Below, piece by piece: positions 1-11,342 of a stretch of 64,000 bases of DNA. The position numbers were made by a program, and so were the translations under genes. Origin of the DNA: Arachis hypogaea (taxonomy: Eukaryota; Streptophyta; Magnoliopsida; Fabales; Fabaceae); NCBI RefSeq assembly GCF_003086295.3, contig NC_092039.1, positions 98,910,561 to 98,974,560 on the forward strand, in the 5' to 3' direction. Positions within the stretch are counted from its first letter, which is position 1; every line of letters begins with the position of its first letter. The notes beneath the pieces were generated by a model. It was not told the DNA's origin and did not search any database. It saw nothing but the letters and a program-made list of their open reading frames with translations.

Positions 1-1094
1 CTAAAATTTTTAATATAAATTCTACTTAAAAATCTTAGAAAGTTTAAATTTATATATAAAACTAAATCTTTATGTACTAATGGTTTATTCATAAAACTAG
101 AATTCGTGATCTAGTCAAAGGGACAGACATATATCCAATCTGTTAAACTTGTGGAACTTTATTTATGCTCTTTTTTCACATGCTCAATTTATGTTACGTA
201 TACCTACAACTCCCCAACCTCGTTATAAGAAATTAACATAACTATGAGAAACGCCACCTTATTAATTGGTTGGTAAACAATATTAAATAGAAACAAATAT
301 TAAGTATATTTACACTCACATCTATATCATACCAAACAAGGAAAAATTAGTAAATAACTTGCAAGAAAGATAGAGTTTTTAACATACATAAGCATTATTA
401 AAATTATTATTTATTATGTGAAGATGCATTTTCTGAAGATAAACATAATTTTAATATATAAATAACATACTTATATTTGATCGTTGGTTCAAAAGAAAGT
501 AAGGAAGAGAATACAAGGAAAAAGAAAAGTTACAAAACAAAATTATTAACAACTTTAGCTAAATAAATAAATAAACAATTCCATGCATGTTTGGACATAA
601 AAACGTGTTTATCATTCTTAAGGAATTATATATCTACAAGAGAAATAATTATATGGTTATATAGAACACCAAGTTAGATATGTTCTAAACTAATTACAAA
701 AGCTTTTTAATTTTATTTATGCTAGGATACCCCTCAATTATTAACTATAATATCATTCTAGAAATTAAATAGAAGAATAATATTGTACGTCGTCTAACCT
801 AATATTTCATAATCACCCAACATGTTTTCTTATCTACAATAAATTAAATATGATGACAACTTCTTTAATTATGATGGTAATATTATTTGCTGTTACAGAA
901 GTCAGAAAGGTGCTAAAGTGATATTTATGTTAAGAATATATGTAATATAATTTTCAGTAACCTACTAAGTATAAAAAATAGTTATTCGTATATAATACAT
1001 ATTAAAATAAAAAAATATATTATATATATTAATTTATTTAGTAATTATTTTTTTGTTTTCATGTAACAGTTTTATTTATTGATTTCTAGGCCAA

Positions 1095-1137
<43 letters not shown>

Positions 1138-1375
1138 TTATGAGAACTGTTATGAAATTAATAAATTTTATAATTTATAGTTATTAATTAGTAATTATTA
1201 GTATTTTTAATAGTGTATAAATATATTTAATGATGTAAAATTATTTATTTTTTTTGTTGGTTAAATACGGATTAAATTTTAATAAAAGTGTTAGTATCAT
1301 AGAATTTATGTGATAATAATAATTAAAAAAAAAAAGAAATATCATATCATGAACATACATGCATTATTGTCCTAC
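1..1375 (-). other. AT-rich stretch, probable intron 1 of the oxygenase gene
   Basis: No second oxygenase exon or other coding sequence is recognisable on either strand. The stretch is very AT-rich and contains an AAT microsatellite. Its position downstream of a good splice donor suggests intron sequence, but no acceptor can be identified. Confidence 0.4.
1095..1136. repeat. (AAT)14 microsatellite
   Basis: About 14 uninterrupted AAT units lie within the probable intron. It is a likely length-polymorphic marker. Confidence 0.95.
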
Positions 1376-1935
1376 CTGAGGGACAACGGAAGTGTAGGCC
1401 ACTTGTCTTGGTTCCTAAGTGAAGGAGGCATGTAATGGAGGAAGAAGTAGTCACTCCAATCCAAAATGGCACCCTTACTCACACCCAAACGGCTCCCATA
1501 ACCCTCATAGGTGTTAGGAGAATTGGCATACTCCTCCTTCAGCTCATATGGTTGGTCGAAGAACTCGCGCCACAGCTCCCTTGCGTTCCTCATCAGCTCA
1601 TGGCTAACGCCATGGTTCACCACCTGGAAGAAACCCCACTCCCGACACGCCTCAGCAACGCGTTGGAGAGTTTCTTCCTGGAGGGCAATATCCTCCCCAG
1701 AGGATAGAGACTGAAGGTCGATCACAGGGATATTTATATTTACATCACTGTGATCGTCCTCAGTCTGAGAGACTTGTGGGTAGGCCACAGAAGTTGTGTT
1801 GGTATTGGTATTGGTAGTGGTAGGTCTCTGTGAGCGCGGCTTGATGTAACGGGATGGGATAGAGCTTAAGCCACTTTCAGCTAAGGCTTGAACACGAACC
1901 ACTGGTTCAGGCCATGCTTGGCAACTCATCATCAT
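1376..1935 (-). CDS. 2OG-Fe(II) oxygenase, jasmonate-induced oxygenase (JOX)-like, first exon only
   Basis: This 186-codon exon encodes the N-terminal half of a plant 2-oxoglutarate/Fe(II)-dependent dioxygenase. Visible features are the family opening WPEPVVRVQALAESGLSSIP, RYIKP, a Thr/Asn-rich linker, IPVIDLQSL (about residue 70) and CREWGFFQVVNHGVS (about residue 97), followed by YEGYGSRLGVSKGAILDWSDY. These fit the DIOX_N domain and most closely the JOX/At5g05600-like clade, whose characterised members hydroxylate jasmonic acid; that assignment is from memory. The ATG at 1935-1933 is chosen because the conserved WPEP begins a few residues later; MMM gives alternative starts. The frame meets a stop at 1372, but CTCAG|GTAGG at 1376/1375 is a good splice donor, so translation probably ends there. 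The catalytic HxD...H and RxS motifs would lie in later exons. None is seen in 1-1375, so the intron either runs past the window or the gene is truncated. Confidence 0.85.
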
Positions 1936-2076
1936 TTTTTTTAAATAAAACTAATTAAAAAGAAGAACAAAGATAAAGAGGGATTAGAGAGGGAGAGTAA
2001 GTGATAATTTAAAGTGTGTTGTTATTGCATATAGTATACATATAGTAGTGTGATTGGTAGAGCAAAGTTAGGGGGC

Positions 2077-2086
2077 TATATATATA
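2077..2086 (-). promoter_or_regulatory. TATA box of the oxygenase gene
   Basis: TATATATA flanked by C/T-rich sequence on the minus strand lies about 140 bases upstream of the ATG at 1935. A start site about 30 bases downstream would leave a 5' leader of roughly 110 bases rich in CT runs, which is typical for plants. Confidence 0.6.
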
Positions 2087-2207
2087 GAGAGATAGCCATG
2101 ATTTTCGGCGCCGTGATGAAATTGAGTTGCTTATGTTGGTTATTGTGGTCATAAACCCATCATATTTTAGACGTCCTTTTTTTTTTCCTTTAAAACAAAA
2201 AATTAAG

Positions 2208-2213
2208 CACGTG
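2208..2213. promoter_or_regulatory. G-box (CACGTG) upstream of the oxygenase gene
   Basis: A perfect CACGTG palindrome lies about 120 bases upstream of the TATA box and about 275 bases upstream of the ATG. G-boxes are bound by MYC2-type bHLH factors of jasmonate signalling. That would suit a JOX-like gene, but a single hexamer is weak evidence. Confidence 0.45.
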
Positions 2214-2441
2214 TTAATTTATTTGTTTTATTATGGTGATAGATTATGTCGACCAGCAGTAATACAGTGATCCAGAAACATTAAACAATTAAGCAAACCG
2301 TTTTCGCCGGAAGGCCAGGGTTGGATATATAAATATACAATGGATAGTAGTTTCTACGTGTATATATATATTGAATTATTGACTAATAATTCGCTCCTTT
2401 TTATTGTTTCCTTTTTTCCACACCAAATATATATGTTGAAC

Positions 2442-3307
2442 TAGGGGTGGAGTTTAGTTCAGACAAGGAGGATTATGACCCCCCAAATTTTTATTAAAAA
2501 AATTAGTAATACTTTTTTAAAAAATAAAAAATAGTTAAGTTGGTTCAAATATTTTATTATAACTTAAAATACTAAAGTTTAATCTTCATCTCTTGCTTTT
2601 ATTGCACAATAATTTTTAGTTTTAAACATTCAAAACATGTTGGATTTAGACTGAATTGAGTGTATTCGCATTTTGCAACTCTCTATTCAATAAGCAACAC
2701 TTCCTCTACCTTTGCGTTCAAATATAAAAAATAAGGTATTTTTTATTTATATAATTTAATATTATTTTATATTTGACTGTTTATTTAATTTAATTTTTTA
2801 TATGATAAAAAATATTAGAATATTCAATAAGTATTGATACTATCGTATTTGTATAAATTGATAAAATTTTTTAATAAATATTATTAATTTTAATATTTGT
2901 CCGTCTAACTTCTTTTTTACATATTTTACAGGATATATATTCAAATTTTTATATAAAATAATCATGAAAAATCAAAGAATTGATGCATTTTTTTAAGAGG
3001 AAGGTTAATATTTAAGAAGGAGAACATATAACTTTTACAATATCAACACCTGTAGATAGTTCTTCTATTTTAATGAATCACGAAAAAAGTGAGATACAAC
3101 CTTCAAAAGTTCAAAGAGTTGCATCAGATTAGTTTGACCTTAATTTTTTGAAACGAGACTCTCGAAAAAGGTTTAAAATTTGGCAATATCACCTAAATCA
3201 GAGAAATAGGGTTAGACGAACTTATCTTAAATGGAGTTTGTATAAAAAATATATTGACAATTATTTTCTATCTAGCCCCCAAAATTTTATTTCAAACTCC
3301 GCCACTG
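2442..3307 (+). mobile_element. Deleted hAT-type DNA transposon
   Basis: The ends are imperfect inverted repeats: TAGGGGTGGAGTTT at the left and, read inward on the other strand, CAGTGGCGGAGTTT at the right. The flanks TGTTGAAC (2434-2441) and TGTCGTAC (3308-3315) match at 6 of 8 positions, fitting an old 8-bp hAT duplication. The interior holds a remnant of the transposase first exon, while the catalytic region is absent. Confidence 0.65.
2964..3300 (+). pseudogene. hAT transposase N-terminal fragment (TTF-type zinc-finger protein)
   Basis: The reading begins MKNQRIDAFF, breaks, and resumes at 3148 with KRDSRKRFKIWQYHLNQRNR followed by VRRTYLKWSLY. This closely matches the start of plant hAT proteins annotated as TTF-type zinc finger with a hAT dimerisation region, whose usual form is ERDPGKR..IW.Y..NQRDE.RRAY.KWGPYQ. 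Frameshifts and the loss of everything downstream make it a pseudogene. No dimerisation domain remains. Confidence 0.65.
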
Positions 3308-3315
3308 TGTCGTAC

Positions 3316-4489
3316 ACAAGAGGAAATATTAAAATTAATCTAAATATATAGAGTTAAAAATATTTAAGTTTTAGATTTTTCATATAAAAATTTTAGTTTA
3401 ATTATTTTAAATTTTTTTATAATTTTAATTACTAAATTTTCAATTAACTTTTTATTACAGTTTAAAATTTTTAATCAACGTCATTTACATAGTGTAAAAA
3501 AATTGTAACATTTTTTTAGCTCCATCGACGTGCCATTATATTAAAGTCATAATAAATAAAATATTTTACAGTATGTTAGAAAAAATAATAATTTAAAATT
3601 ATTTTATTTAATTTAATATTTATAATTTTATATATAAAATATTTATATATTACATAAAATATTATTTAATTATTCTATTAACAATTAAAAATATAAAATA
3701 ATATAATTTTAGATTATTTTAAACTGATTTTTTATTATTTACTAAAATTTTAATCTAATTTAATAATTTAGTATTTATTTACTAAATACTAAATACTTAA
3801 ATTTTTTATAAACTAATTACTTGATGTGAAGTGTCTTGAATACTTGATGTGTGTATTGGGTGCCGCAATATTTTACATTTATAATGTTTACTCACATCTT
3901 TTTAAATCATAAGGGAGACACACTATATGACAGGCAGAGTATAGCGTGCCAAAACTTATTAGCCATTTATCTAACCGCTACAAATAACGAAAATAATAGT
4001 AGTTGACATTAGAACACTTTCATGTGCCGCAAAATTTTATTGATTAGCGGTTATTTCATGAAGAACTGCCGCTAGTCATGATACTTTATTATAATTTATT
4101 CAATTTTTTATATTTTCTAACTAATAACCCCACGGCAGAAACCCTCAAACTAAGAGTAGTAGCACGTGAAACCTCTATTGTTTATTTCACCGTGCACTTC
4201 TATTGTCCATCCATCATTTTTTTTCCGATGTCGATCTTTTGCCTATCTTCTACAGTGTGTGAAAACACTACTTTTTCCTTCACGGTGTGTGAAATCTCTA
4301 TTCTCTGCTCCACCATGCGCCTTTATGTCGTCGTGGAGTCGATTGCGTGGCTGCCATCCATCTTTTTCTCACTGACGTCGACCTTTTTTCTCTCTTTTAC
4401 AGTGTATGAAACCCTTACTCCATCTTTCATGGTGTTCGAATTTGAATTATCTTGGCCTCTCCCCTATCATTGATTCGTTCTTCCACATT
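3316..4489. other. Unassigned AT-rich intergenic stretch
   Basis: No gene or element is recognised. There are small inverted pieces (ACCGCTA near 3974, TAGCGGT near 4046) and an open frame at 4078-4473 of low-complexity hydrophobic composition without recognisable domains, which I treat as chance. Confidence 0.4.
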
Positions 4490-4720
4490 CATTACAAGAA
4501 AATCATTGAATACCAGCAAATTTATCAAAAAATTGACCGATAACCTGTTTACCGTCAGATTTAGCATGGAAATAAATGCAACAATATAAACCTCATTGGT
4601 AAATTACCGGCGAATTTTTTGTCCACCGCTAATTACCGGTGAATTTAGCGGTGGATATAAACTTTTAATTGTAAAATTTTGGAATTTGTTACCTTTGAAT
4701 TTTTTTCCTCAATAAATCCG
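4490..4720 (+). mobile_element. CACTA-like transposon terminal fragment
   Basis: CATTACAAGAAAATCA at 4490 resembles the terminus CACTACAAGAAAA of En/Spm (CACTA) elements. It is followed by short motifs such as ACCGTCAGATTTAG and ACCGGTGAATTTAGCGGTGG, like the subterminal repeats of the certain CACTA element at 37164. The opposite end is not found, so this may be a fragment. Confidence 0.45.
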
Positions 4721-5129
4721 ACGATAAAATTATATTTTTATTTTTTTTAAATTTGTTTAAAAATTTAATATATAATTTTAAATATTTAAATTTAATAATT
4801 TATAAACTAACAAAATCCAAAGTTTTACAATTTTTATAATAATTTATCTATAATTTTTCGGTTAAAATTTACAAACAAGTTTAAATATCAAAGTTTATTA
4901 TTAAAAAAAAGAATTCAATTAAGAAGAAAAATCATATTTAAAACACACCAATTAACTAACAACTAATAATTAATTAATTTATTGTCTACAACATCAATCA
5001 TGCATTGTCATAAATTAAGGCAATATAATAGCCAAATCAAACAGTAATTCATAACCAATAAAAATTTCATTGTCAACTATCATTAATATTAATCATCCGA
5101 GACAATTCTAAAGTTGAAAAATAAATAAA

Positions 5130-6447
5130 GAAATTGAGAACTCGAGGATGGGCCTTGGTTTTCCATAGATTTTTTCAAGTTGGGTTCTCCAAATTCTGCA
5201 TGTCACTGTTATGGCTTCTTCTTGTGGCTGTGATTGGATAAGGTGGTAAGCACTCTTCACTTCTTATTTTGTATTTATGTTGAATTTTCAGTTAAATTTA
5301 TCTTCTTGAGCTAGAAAATCAATAGGAAGTACTAGAATCTGTTCTGTTTCAAAGGGTAGAAAAATTTCTCTTACTAGTTGTTGCTTCCATGTTCTGTTTT
5401 CCTGATCAATGAGTGTTTTTGCCATGGCTTCGTGATCAAAACTTGAGTAGTTACTCCAAGCCTTGAAGTTGTTTTGATTAGGAAGCTATGAGTCTCTCCA
5501 AATTTTTATATTTTTGCAGGATCCTATCCTCTAAAGCCCCCTTTTTTTCCAACACCCCTTTAGCTCCTCATATGCTCCTCCATGTGTAGATGGAATTGTA
5601 CCCCGTGTCTGATTATAGAAAATCTTTTCTCTAATATTTTTCTCTTAGCGTTTTAGCTGCTAAAGACTCTGGCTCCTTTTAATTAATCTCCAGCCCTGTA
5701 TTACTAAGAATGTTTGGTTAAAAGCTTCAAAGGTTCTAAATTCCAATGCAAGTCTCCACTAGTTTTGAATTTGTTTAGTTTTTTCTAAATCACCCAATGA
5801 ATCTTTCTCTCTCTGTTTTTGCTTTCCCAATAAAACCTGCTTATCATGCTCTCTAAGAGGTTGCACAAGTTCTTTGGAAGAGAAAAGTAGTTCATAATGT
5901 AAGATGGAATTGATTGAACTACTAACTTTATCAAAATCTCTTTCCCAACCTTTGATAAAGTACTCTCTTTCTAATCTTTCACCTTTTTTCAATACCCTCT
6001 CTTACAAAAATTCAGAAACTTGTCTTTTTAGGTCTTTCCACAAAAGTCGGAAGTACTAGGTATTTCGAGTGATTCTCTACTGCCTTTATGTTTAACCAAT
6101 CTTGGATAAGCATTTGTCTAGTAGAAGGCACGTTTCGGCTGAAGGAGATCTCATATTTATTCAAATTTATTCTCTAGCCTGACGCTAATTGGTTAGAACT
6201 TAGAATATCAATTATTGTTGAGATATTTTGATCTGTAACTCTTAAGAAGATGATGCTGTCATCTGCAAAAAACAAGTGTGAAATTTCTGGGGTTGTTCTT
6301 GCTACTTTAATCCCTTAAATTGTCTTCCTTTCTCGTGCTCTTCTCAAAAGACCTAAAAAAACTTTCGCACATAATATGAAGAGGTAAAGTGATAACAGAT
6401 CACCTTACCTAATACCTCTAATGGGTTTAAGCTCCTTAGTTGGATTG
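5130..6447 (-). pseudogene. LINE-A 3' part: reverse transcriptase C-terminus and zf-RVT region
   Basis: Read on the minus strand, this continues the L1-type LINE at 20585-23811. It shows GIR.GDLLS.YLFILCA, then FFADDSIIF (6259-6273) carrying the FADD catalytic motif, then KYEVKSAYHLIQSQ-like text of the zf-RVT region. Stops and frameshifts are frequent. The 3' end near 5130 lacks a poly-A tail, so the copy is 3'-truncated or rearranged. It was separated from its 5' part by the LTR element at 6448; GATTG at 6443-6447 is the left target-site duplication. Confidence 0.85.
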
Positions 6448-7828
6448 TGGTGCGGTGATTTAACACCCACAGACTAACTAGCAAGTGCACCGGATTGTAC
6501 CAAGTAATACCTCAAGTGAGTGAAGGTCGATCCCACGAGGATTGATGGATCAAGCAATAATGATTGATTGATTGGCTTAGTTAGACAAACAGAAAAGAGT
6601 GTTTGAGTGTTCAAAGAGCATTAAACAATCATTCAGAAAATAAAATAGTAGAGTAAATAAGTCGGAAATAAAATATGGAGACGACAGTTAAGGTTTCAGA
6701 CTTATCTATTTTTCCGGATTACTTTTTTTACTAAATATTTTAATTATGTAGGATTTAATTTATGGCAAACTATATGTGACTAGACCCTAATTCCTTAGAC
6801 CTTTCTAGTCTCCTCTAAAATTTATTAACTGCCAATTCCTTGGTCAATTAATTTTAATTAGAAGCTGCATGATCAAATTCCAGTTTATATGCCACAAAAA
6901 CTCTAATTACCCAAAAATAAAAGGATTATATGTCACGTATCCCGTTAAATCCAGATAATTAAAATTTAGGAGAATATGTTTTCAAACTGTTGTTGAAGTA
7001 AAGAGTTTTTCCAAGTTTCACAAGAACTCAAATAGAAAGAGGGTCATACTTCCGTTCCACCCAATTCATAAGATAAAGAGTGAAAACAATTATTAAATTA
7101 TAAATCCATACATGAATTAAAATAGAAAAATCAATAAAATCAATCCATACAAATAGACAGAGCTCCTAACCTTAACAATGGAGGTTTAGTTGCTCATGAC
7201 TCAGAGAGAAAAACTAGGATTCCAGAATGTAAATTTGTATAGAATTGGAAGTTCTCCGGGACCTCTGGGACCTCTCAAATAGAAGAAAATAGAAGAAAAG
7301 TCTCTCCTTTTTATAACTAATCCTCATTAATTTAAAATCTAATTTTTAAAATTGAAATAATATATTTTCCTAAAATTAATATTTGAATTTAAATCAGAAT
7401 AATCAGCAAATCTTTAGTTGATGGGTGGGAACCACTTGTTTTGTCCATTCTACAGCTTCTAATCTGTGTTTTCTGGGCTGGAAACGGGGTCAAAACAGCC
7501 CAGAAATCGCTCCCAGCATTTTTCTGCGTTTTTTACACGTGGCGCATGTCACGCGTACGCGTCAGTCACGCGTACACGTCGCTGAGCAAATCTTCAAATC
7601 ACGCGTACGCGTCAGTCACGTGTACGCGTCACTCCTCGCTGCCATCTCCTTTTGTTCTTGTGCTGCAGAAACTCCATCAAATCCAGCCGAATGCTACCTA
7701 AAATAAACAAAATTGCAAAAGACTCAAAGTAGCATCCATATTGGATAAAAGATAATTAATTCTTTATTAAACTCAACAAATTAGATGCAAATTCACTAGG
7801 AAAAGATAGGAAAGATGCTCACGTATCA
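6448..7828 (-). repeat. LTR 1 (element 3' LTR) of the tandem element
   Basis: This 1381-bp LTR has TG...CA ends. A minus-strand TATA-like box TATAAAAAGG lies at 7306-7315. An array of ACGCG palindromes (7549-7632) sits upstream of it in element orientation, where U3 would be. Its first ~610 bases carry many differences from LTR 2, and the rest is essentially identical to LTR 2. Confidence 0.93.
7549..7632. repeat. ACGCGTACGCGT motif array in LTR 1
   Basis: Four copies of TCACGCGTACGCGTCA-like palindromes are arranged as two pairs. The cores ACGCGT fit the CGCG box (VCGCGB) bound by CAMTA factors, though binding here is only inferred. The copy in LTR 2 is at 13954-14037; LTR 3 has lost one pair and the remainder has decayed. 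Confidence 0.85.
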
Positions 7829-7864
7829 CAACACCAAACTTGAATTATTGCTTGTCCTCAAGCA
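7829..7864 (-). other. 3' LTR-proximal conserved motif (polypurine-tract region)
   Basis: On the minus strand, GCTTGAGGACAAGC is followed by CAAGTTTGGTGTTG and then directly by the LTR. It occupies the position of the polypurine tract. Copy 2 is at 14234-14269. A second internal version is found about 2.6 kb upstream, at 10477-10512. Confidence 0.6.
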
Positions 7865-8068
7865 ACCATAACTAACATAGGTTTAGGATGTGAATTTGCA
7901 TGAGAATGAGAGTTCGATTAAGCTCATGTCTCTTCTTATAGTGGGGTTTACAACTGCAATCCTGAATAGTTTTGGCATCTTACTCTCATTTGAATCAGAA
8001 GGATGTCACTGTCATTCAGAATTAGAATCCGGATAATATTATGAATTCTCTGATCTTTTATAACTTAA

Positions 8069-9601
8069 CAAGTTTAATCACCTGTGCCATGCACGTGATA
8101 AGATTGAAATTATAATTTTAAGTTGTTATGTTAAATTTCATTTTAATTATAATAATTTAATTAATAAAAAATAACTTGTATGCGTTGTTTTTCTTTTCTT
8201 AATATAGTGTTAATTGTATTAACTATAAAATAGTTATTTAATCTACTTTTTTCAATAAATCAGGCATATATACTCAATATGACCATAAATAATCTAGTAA
8301 TACTTAAATCTACCAACAAAGTTTTATATGTTAGTTTACTGTGAAGTAAGAAAATATCAAAATCAGCTCAAAATGAAGAACAAATTAATAGACAATCCTA
8401 ATGCAGAAAATTTTGCAATAAACAATAAATAATTTAAACCTAATGAATACCAATTCAATACTATCCTTTGATACCTGCAAAATATATACATGAAACAACA
8501 CTGTATCAATGTTTGTATATAAAATTATATGATTAACGTAATTATAATGATACAATTATATGTTTGTATCAATGCTATCAATAATTTGATACAATTATAA
8601 TGAATATATATTCCTAAATTAGTATAAATATATATTAATTTCATCATATCCCGGGAACAAAGATTAGTATAATAATTTGAATGTGAGGGAAAATAGATTG
8701 AAATATATGATGAATACAGTTAGGAACAATAATGAATAATTTTAATGAAATTATTAACCATAATCAATTAGTATAATGAACATATGTTCCTAATCTTTGT
8801 TATGTATCAAAAATAATTTAACGGAATATAATTTGAATAAAAAGTATTTTTAATTGATAATTGATAAGTAGTTTAGTAGTGTATTAAATTTTGATTTAGT
8901 ACAATTATAATAAAAATATGTTTCTAAATTAGTATAATTATATATTATTAATTAAATATTAATTACAATATAATGATATTAAAGATCTTTTTTATAAAAT
9001 AATTTAGAAAAATTATTTGATATACGTGAATCGGGTAACAAATATTTATTATTATTATTATTACTATTATTGATATTATTATTATCATTAAAATTATTAA
9101 AAGTATTTTTAATTGATAACTGATAAGTAGTTTAACAGTGCATTAAATATTGATTTGATATAATTATAATGAAGATATGTTGCTAAATTAGCATAATTAT
9201 ATATTATTTATTTAGCAGTAATTATAATATAATTATATTAAAGATCTTTTTTATGAAATAATTTAGAAAAATTATTTGATATGTGTGAATCGGGTAACAA
9301 AGATTATTATTACTATTATTGATATTATTATTATCATTAAAATTATTAAAAGTATAATTGATAATTGATAAGTAGTTTAATAGTGCATTAAATATTGATT
9401 TGATATAATTATAATCAAGATATGTTGCTAAATTAGTATAAATATACTATTCATTTAGTATTAATTATAATATAATTACAATAAAATAATTTAGAATAGA
9501 CAAAAAATTTTATTCGTTTTGGAGGAAAAACGGATGCATGAGAGATCGACACGTCACCTTTAGTAGTCGGGGGAAAACCCAGTTTTAATATATTAAGTAG
9601 A
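8069..9601 (-). mobile_element. Helitron-like insertion, internal copy 1
   Basis: On the minus strand it starts TCTACTTAATATATTAAAAC after an A. It ends near a short palindrome, CACGTGCATGGCACAGGTG, followed by CTTG and a T. A TC start, a 3' hairpin, a CT-type end and an A/T target are Helitron hallmarks, but the terminal CTTG departs from CTRR. It has no RepHel coding sequence. The interior contains three ~250-bp tandem units. Confidence 0.5.
8841..9485. repeat. Three ~250-bp tandem repeats inside Helitron copy 1
   Basis: Units begin at 8841, 9100 and 9348 with AAAGTAT(TTTT)AATTGATAA. They share TTGATAAGTAGTTTA, GTGCATTAAATATTGAT and GAATCGGGTAACAAA. The third unit is partial. The equivalent array in copy 2 is at 15247-15891. 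Confidence 0.8.
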
Positions 9602-10476
9602 TTTATTCCTTGAACACATCAATTTTTTCTGGTGCTTTGCACCTTGAGTCTAGCCGTGAATTTAAATTTTTTGTCTCAAGTTTTACTTGACATAGAAACA
9701 CCACAAGCACCTAACTGGGGAACGCTCCTTAAGTTCTAAATATTTTTTTTATCCCCAGACAGTGGTGCTCAAAGCCTTTGGCATACTCTGCAATTGATCT
9801 CGACTCTAAATGTTTTGTCTCAAGGATTACTTGACACAATAACACCACAAGCATGTGACTAGGAAAACAACTCTTTGAGCTTTTAATCATGTCTGACCCC
9901 CTAGTCATTGATTCTCAGAGTCTTGAACCTTGCTTTTATTTTTCTTTTGCTGTTTCTTTTGTTTCAAGGATTAAACTTTTCATTAATTTCAGAGAAATCA
10001 TAATAATTCTCTAAATTCCTGTTCTTTGTACATCAACACTCTTTGATTCAAATTTAAATATGCACTGTTCATGTCATGCATTCAGAATTATAATTAATAC
10101 CACCACATTTAAGTAAATAAGACTACTCTTAAAATTAACTCAATTTCTCATGCAATACATCACTTATGTATTTTTTATTTGAATTCAAGCTCAGTGAGTA
10201 ATACATAAGACATCTTTTCAGAATTAAAGCAATTAAGAGAAAACTAAACTACTCCTAGGATTCTAACTAATAAAGGATCATGCAACAAACAAAGAAAAAT
10301 AATAGAAAGTCGGAACATAACATAGAAAAAAGAGGGGAGGAATAAAAATAAAAGGAACTCAACCACCTTAGTTATCCTAGCGGTCACTTTATTCTTTAGG
10401 TTGTGCTCCTCGGTGAAAATGATTCGCCTCCCTTTCGGTGCCATAGGAATAAACATAAAACGCTTAAGCAAAGTGT

Positions 10477-10512
10477 CAACACCAAACTTAAAGGTTTACT
10501 TGTCCTCAAGCA
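10477..10512 (-). other. Internal duplicate of the 3' LTR-proximal motif (central-PPT-like), copy 1
   Basis: On the minus strand, GCTTGAGGACAAGTAA is followed by TTTAAGTTTGGTGTTG. It is nearly the same as the motif that abuts the LTR at 7829-7864. A central polypurine tract is one possible reading. Copy 2 is at 16883-16918. Confidence 0.55.
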
Positions 10513-10655
10513 AAGAAGAACTGAAAATAGAAAGAGACAAATATTATGATGAAAGAAAAAGAAAAGGATGAAAGAACAAGAGAGAATTAGGATTGGGAGA
10601 AGGGAAAAGAAAATTAAAACTGGGCGTCGAACTAGTGTAGTTGTGTGGCACAGGC

Positions 10656-11120
10656 GACGCGTACGCGTGGGGCGCGAAAATTTCATAATGATGCGTAAGC
10701 GTCAGGAACGCATCCGAGTGCCCTTGGTTTGTGCGGATCGCGCGAAGCTAGCCGCATGCTCGCACAACTCTCTGTTCGCGTGGCTTGGGAATCAATATTT
10801 TCATACGACGCATGCGCATCATGCACGCAGACGCGTGGATGGTCGCGCACGCGTCAGCAACGCGTACGCGTGATCAAGTTTTGTGCTTCTAGCACACTTC
10901 CAGTCCTAAGCTAGCACAACTCTCTGCCAAAACACTTATTTACGTCGATTTTTAAGGTCACGCGTACGTGTGGAGTGCCAAAATCACCAATGACGTGCAC
11001 GCATGGATTACGCGTACGCGTGGGCTTGTTTGTGCGAAAGGCATCATTCCTGCGCCACTCCCGTGCAACTCTCTGTTCATTTTTATTTTTCATGCACACC
11101 CATCTGACGCGTACGCGTCA
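10656..11120. repeat. ACGCG-palindrome array in internal region, copy 1
   Basis: Two clusters (10656-10873 and 10959-11120) contain many ACGCGTACGCGT-like motifs and decayed forms such as ATGCGTAAGCGTCA. They raise local GC far above the surroundings. Arg-rich open frames across it are by-products of the motif. Copy 2 lies at 17062-17527. Confidence 0.85.
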
Positions 11121-11277
11121 GGTGCTCTTCTTCTCTCTTTTTTTTTTAAATCCGGTTCCTGTTCAAAAATAGCTGCATGATCGAAAAATTAGTAAAAACT
11201 CAATAAAAAATAAAATAAGTAAGAAAACTACTACTACAAAAAACAACTAAGAATGAAAAGGAGCGATCATACTATTG

Positions 11278-11342
11278 TGGGTTGTCTCCCACCAAGCACT
11301 TTTAGTTAAAGTCCTTAAGTTGGACATGTGGTGAGCTCCTTG
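11278..11342 (-). other. Conserved non-coding element after the gag-like stop, copy 1
   Basis: This 65-nt segment starts immediately after the TGA of the gag-like frame. It matches about 62 of 66 positions with 56860-56925 in the other LTR family, higher than the coding sequence just upstream. It contains GTCCAACTTAAGGACTTTAA and GGTGGGAGACAACCCA. Copy 2 is at 17685-17749. Confidence 0.7.

Noticed and set aside
4078..4473. 131-residue hydrophobic frame
   Set aside because: Low-complexity composition, no domain, and next to transposon debris; probably chance.
7549..7706. Arg-rich open frames over the ACGCG arrays (also 10568-11180, 13830-14111, 57010-57485)
   Set aside because: They arise in several frames and both strands because the repeated CpG motif lacks stop codons; no start context or homology.
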